Source: Methylobacterium oryzihabitans
GTDB taxonomy: Bacteria > Pseudomonadota > Alphaproteobacteria > Rhizobiales > Beijerinckiaceae
Reading direction: 5' to 3'
NCBI RefSeq assembly: GCF_004004555.2
Contig: NZ_SACP01000003.1
Coordinates: 124,001-188,000 of the forward strand
DNA length: 64,000 nt
Under the pieces are notes generated by a model. The model did not search any database. It saw nothing but the letters and a program-made list of their open reading frames with translations, and was not told the DNA's origin. Made by a program: the position numbers and the translations under genes. This document shows positions 61,108-64,000 of this stretch, piece by piece (positions within the stretch are counted from its first letter, which is position 1; every line of letters starts with the position of its first letter).

Positions 61108-61773
61108 GTGACGAAGCTCACCTCCATCGCCTTCCTCGGCCTGCTCGCCCTGCCGGGCCCGGCCTTCGCCGCTCCGCAGGTCGAGCGGCTGCGCGGCACC
61201 ATCGAAAGAACCGAATCCGGCACGGTCACGATCCGCACCGACGACGGCACTGCCCGCACGGTCGCGCTCGCCGACGACACCCGGATCTCGTCCCTCGTCC
61301 CGGCCAGCCTCGACGGCGTGAGGGACGGCAGCTACATCGGCACCGCGACCAAGGACGGCGACCCGCCGGTCGCGCTCGAGGTGCTGATCTTCCCCGAGGC
61401 CCTACGCGGCGCCGGCGAGGGCCATCGCCCGTGGGACGTGCTTCCCGACACCACGGCCGGCGGCGCCCCGGTCGAGAGCCGGATGACCAACGGCACCGTG
61501 CGCCCGCCCGAGGTCGAGACCCGGATGACCAACGGCACGGTCGGCACCCGCAAGGCCGGCGACGGCACCACGCTGCTCACCGTCGGCTACGGCGGCGGCA
61601 AGGCGCTCACCGTCGCGGTGCCGCCCGGGACGCCGGTCGTGACCCTGGAGCCCGGCTCGCGGGCGCTCCTCGTGGCCGGCGCCAAGGTGTTCGTCGTCGC
61701 CAGCCGCGACGGCGACCGCCTGGAGGGCCGCTCGATCTCGGTCGGCAAGGACGGCCTGCGCCCGCCGATGTAG
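61108..61773 (+). CDS. Exported beta-rich protein of unknown function (DUF5666-like)
   Basis: A 221-residue exported protein. The signal peptide (MTKLTSIAFLGLLALPGPAFA, given to the cut near residue 21) is clear. The mature part has two OB/beta-barrel-like segments resembling DUF5666: RLRGTIERTESGTVTIRTDD and, at the end, VAGAKVFVVASRDGDRLEGRSI. Between them lies a repeated SRMTNGTVRPPE/TRMTNGTVGTRK pair. No enzymatic motif is seen. Start is GTG at 61108 after CAGGGAGATCATCC. It is convergent with the RidA gene (five bases between the stops). Confidence 0.75.
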   Translation: MTKLTSIAFLGLLALPGPAFAAPQVERLRGTIERTESGTVTIRTDDGTARTVALADDTRISSLVPASLDGVRDGSYIGTATKDGDPPVALEVLIFPEALRGAGEGHRPWDVLPDTTAGGAPVESRMTNGTVRPPEVETRMTNGTVGTRKAGDGTTLLTVGYGGGKALTVAVPPGTPVVTLEPGSRALLVAGAKVFVVASRDGDRLEGRSISVGKDGLRPPM

Positions 61774-61778
61774 CCCGC

Positions 61779-62255
61779 TCAGCGCACCTCGAAGATCCCG
61801 TCGACCTCGACGCTTGCGTTGCCGGGCAGGCCCGCGACGCCGATCGCCGTGCGCGCGTGGCGGCCGGCCTCGCCGAACAGCCTGAACATCAGGTCCGAGG
61901 CGCCGTTCACCACCTTCGGCACGTCGGGCCAGCCCGGCACCACCTGCACGAAGCCGCCGAGGCGGTGGCAGCGCACCACCCGGTCGAGGTCGCCGTCGAG
62001 GGCGAGGCTGAGCGAGGCGAGCAGGTTGAGGGCGCACAGCTCCGCCGCCGCCTGACCGGCGGCGAGGTCGTGGTCCTCGCCCAGCCGGCCGGTATGCGAG
62101 ATCACGCCGTCGCGCTCGCAGATCTGGCCGGCGAGCCACACCGTCGGGCCGAGGCGCGAGAACGGCAGGAACGCGCCGCGGGGCGCCGGCACCGGCGGCA
62201 GGGTCAGGCCGAGCGCGGCGAGGCGGGTCGCGATCGTGCCGTGGGGCTGGGTCAT
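61779..62255 (-). CDS. RidA-family (YjgF/UK114) enamine/imine deaminase-like protein
   Basis: A 158-residue protein of the YjgF/RidA superfamily, close to the DUF1486/TIGR-type longer subgroup that starts ATRLAALGLTLPPVPAPRGAF. Other marks are TVWLAGQICERDG, LCALNLLASLSLALDGDLDRV and VVPGWPDVPKVVNGASDLMFRLFGEAGRHARTAIGVAGLP, which carries the Arg that binds substrate carboxylate in RidA. So removal of reactive enamines from PLP reactions is plausible but the subgroup's substrate is not known. It overlaps the upstream AI-2E permease gene by four bases (ATGA). Confidence 0.88.
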   Translation of the reverse strand: MTQPHGTIATRLAALGLTLPPVPAPRGAFLPFSRLGPTVWLAGQICERDGVISHTGRLGEDHDLAAGQAAAELCALNLLASLSLALDGDLDRVVRCHRLGGFVQVVPGWPDVPKVVNGASDLMFRLFGEAGRHARTAIGVAGLPGNASVEVDGIFEVR

Positions 62256-63361
62256 CGGGGGGTGTCTCCGTGGGTCGGCGCGTCCTCGCCGGTGAAGTCG
62301 CGCCACAGCAGCATCAGGGCCGCCATCACCGCCGGGCCGAGGAACAGGCCGAGCAGCCCGAAGGTCTCGACGCCGCCGAGGATGCCGAGCAGCACCCACA
62401 GGAACGGCAGGCGGGTGACGCCGCCGATCAGCGCCGGGCGCACGAAGTGGTCGGCCACGAAGGTCACGACGAGGCCCGCGACCCCGACCAGGATCGCCGC
62501 GGTGACGTGGCCCTGCGCCAGCACCAGCAGGCAGGCGATGCCGAACACCAGCGGCGCTCCGAACGGGATCATCGCCGCGAAGGCGGTGGCGGCGCCGAAC
62601 AGAACCGGGTGCGGCACGCCGGCGAAGAAATAGGCGATGCCCAGAAGAAAGCCCTCGCCGAGGCCGACCAGCACCAGCCCGTCGACGGTGCCGTGGACCG
62701 AGGCCGCCATCTGGCGCGCGACCCGCTCGCCGCGGGGGCCGAACAGCCGCCGGCAGGCGCTCAATCCCTGCCGGGCCACCGCCTCGCCGTCGCGGAACAG
62801 GAAGAACAGCGTCAGCAGGGTGAACAGGAACACCACCACCCGGTGGACGATCTGCGAGCCGAACAGGCGACCGAACCCGATCAGGGAGGTCCGGTCGAGC
62901 CGGTGCAGCAGCTCCGACGAGCCGGCGGGATGGCCGAGGGTATCGCTCCACCACCGCGACACCGCGGCGGCGCCGAACGGCAGGTGCGACACCCAGTCCG
63001 GCACCGGCCAGCCCGACTGCTCGACGCTGCGCCAGAAGTCGAGCACCTCGCTCGCCTCGCGGGCCGCCTGGATCGCCACGACGGCGAGGGGGATCAGGAA
63101 CACCAGGGCGACCGCGCCGGTGAACAGCGCCGGCCACAGGATGTTGTGCGGACCGGGCGGGAAGCGCCCGGTCAGCCGGCGGTAGAGCGGCCACAGAGCC
63201 ACCGCCAGCACCACCGCCCAGGCCAGCGCCGGCAGGAACTCGTGCAGGATCCACAGGCCGAGGGCGGCGAGGCCGAGCACCAGCGCCGCGCGGGCGAGGG
63301 CGGGCGTCGCCCCGGCCCGGATCTCGACCGGCGGGGCGGGGGGCGGCATCGGGTCGGGCAT
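62252..63361 (-). CDS. AI-2E family (PerM/TqsA-like) membrane transporter
   Basis: A 369-residue inner-membrane protein of the AI-2E exporter superfamily, which includes quorum-signal exporters, Na+/H+ antiporters and permeases of unknown cargo. It has about eight hydrophobic helices, with an amphipathic N-terminal region ending in LWPLYRRLTGRFPPG. A central soluble segment precedes the family motifs FLFRDGEAVARQ, GTVDGLVLVGLGEGFLLG and IPFGAPLVFG, and the end has GGVETFGLLGLFLGPAVMA. The cargo cannot be predicted. It is co-translated with the RidA gene. Start 63361 is the first ATG after the non-conserved upstream frame. Confidence 0.88.
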   Translation of the reverse strand: MPDPMPPPAPPVEIRAGATPALARAALVLGLAALGLWILHEFLPALAWAVVLAVALWPLYRRLTGRFPPGPHNILWPALFTGAVALVFLIPLAVVAIQAAREASEVLDFWRSVEQSGWPVPDWVSHLPFGAAAVSRWWSDTLGHPAGSSELLHRLDRTSLIGFGRLFGSQIVHRVVVFLFTLLTLFFLFRDGEAVARQGLSACRRLFGPRGERVARQMAASVHGTVDGLVLVGLGEGFLLGIAYFFAGVPHPVLFGAATAFAAMIPFGAPLVFGIACLLVLAQGHVTAAILVGVAGLVVTFVADHFVRPALIGGVTRLPFLWVLLGILGGVETFGLLGLFLGPAVMAALMLLWRDFTGEDAPTHGDTPR

Positions 63362-63452
63362 GCGGGCGTTCCGGCGCTGGGTGCGGGTGCATCTAGGGCA
63401 TGGCCGGGCCGGGTGAACGGAGCGTGTCGGCCGTGTGGCGGGCGCCCGTCCG

Positions 63453-63532
63453 CAGGACAATCGCTCGAACGCGATCGCCCTGGTTTTTTGCTTGCCCTCA
63501 AGCGCCGGCGTTCGCGTCCGCTCACTTGGCTT
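63453..63532 (+). repeat. Dispersed hairpin-capped repeat, copy 5 (truncated)
   Basis: Keeps an imperfect left cap (AGGACAATCGC ... GCGATCGCCCT), the following GGTTTTTTGCTT and the first part of the body (CGCCGGCGTTCGCGTCCG, CTCACTTGGCT), then stops matching at about 63532. The rest of the gap (63362-63452 and 63533-63771) shows no gene and must contain the acpXL promoter. Confidence 0.75.
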
Positions 63533-63771
63533 GCGCCCGGCACACGGCGCGATCGCCCTGTGCTCGTCCGCCCGGGCTGTTGCCCGCCGCACCCCCCTCG
63601 TGTATGCGGACCGCTCGATCGGACGCCGTCCGCATCCGCGGAATCGCGCGGGTTCCGGCATTCCACCATCGCTCGAGACCGCCGGTCGCGGTCCGTGGTC
63701 AGGGGCTCGGGCGGGAGTCCGCAGGCCGCGCCGTTCGAGCCAGACCCCAGCAGGGAAGCGGCTGCACGCCC

Positions 63772-64000
63772 ATGTCCGATACCTTCGACCGCGTTGCCGA
63801 CATCATCGCCGACACCGCCGACATCCCGCGCGACACCATCACGCCGGAGAGCCACGCGATCGACGATCTCGGCATCGACAGCCTCGCCTTCCTCGACATT
63901 GCCTTCGCCATCGACAAGGCGTTCGGGATCAAGCTGCCGCTGGAGCAGTGGACCCAGGAGGTCAACGAGGGCAAGGTGCCGGCCGAGGAGTACTTCGTGC
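63772..64000 (+). CDS. acpXL: Acyl carrier protein AcpXL, 5' part (cut by window edge)
   Basis: Special acyl carrier protein that holds the very long (27-hydroxyoctacosanoate type) fatty acid attached to lipid A in Hyphomicrobiales. The visible 76 residues start [20 protein letters not shown] and include the 4'-phosphopantetheine Ser37 in [17 protein letters not shown], then [19 protein letters not shown]. The [10 protein letters not shown] segment is typical of AcpXL and differs from housekeeping AcpP. The genes for the matching ketosynthases and LpxXL usually follow and should lie to the right of the window. Confidence 0.93.
   Translation, partial: MSDTFDRVADIIADTADIPRDTITPESHAIDDLGIDSLAFLDIAFAIDKAFGIKLPLEQWTQEVNEGKVPAEEYFV

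Overview
The window is 64 kb of very GC-rich (visibly about 70% G+C, not counted), gene-dense bacterial chromosome. Several features point to an alphaproteobacterium of the order Hyphomicrobiales, most likely Methylobacterium or a close relative. These include an AcpXL acyl carrier protein at the right edge, the yqeY-dnaG-rpoD neighbourhood, a DnaG with a degenerate zinc motif, an alpha-r8/suhB-type small RNA and the split thiOSGE block behind a TPP riboswitch. The genus is an inference from gene style, not a database result.

Layout. 0-9 kb: end of argF, hslO, small envelope or unknown genes, a YpeA-type acetyltransferase, argE, apaG, a long dCTP deaminase, an S49 peptidase and a Tyr/Arg-rich exported protein. 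9-13 kb: an aldehyde dehydrogenase with its DUF779 partner, transcribed away from an AcoR-like sigma54 activator; a consensus sigma54 promoter and a cluster of activator half-sites are visible between them. 13-16 kb: DUF1330, pyrF, an intact PrlF-YhaV toxin-antitoxin pair and a uracil-DNA glycosylase family protein. 16-25 kb: a two-subunit molybdenum hydroxylase behind a 21-bp palindrome, a membrane histidine kinase, chaA, a class IV aminotransferase, a cupin, an esterase and ilvC. 25-30 kb: an sRNA gene, three very small genes, a methyltransferase, carA and yqeY. 30-38 kb: a chemotaxis receptor, dnaG, rpoD, DUF2798 and a class III nucleotide cyclase. 38-42 kb: TPP riboswitch and thiOSGE.

42-46.6 kb is the most unusual stretch. 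A 1178-residue protein of unknown function, ending in two SPRY-like repeats, is divergent from a LexA/CI-type S24 repressor, with palindromic operator-like sites between them. 46.7-54 kb: an MDR oxidoreductase, mtaB-dapF, two exported proteins and the gntR-kduI-kduD operon with a perfect 18-bp operator candidate. 53.9-57.5 kb: cytochrome c maturation genes ccmAB and ccmCDG, split by a convergent DUF1328 gene and a repeat. 58-64 kb: acnA, an exported protein, a RidA protein, an AI-2E family permease and the start of acpXL.

Two families of dispersed non-coding repeats run through the intergenic spaces. One (five copies, about 90-210 bp) has a conserved body capped by hairpins whose sequences differ between copies, and two copies abut perfect short direct repeats. 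The other (three short hairpins) shows compensatory base changes between copies. No rRNA, tRNA, CRISPR array, transposase gene or complete prophage was seen.
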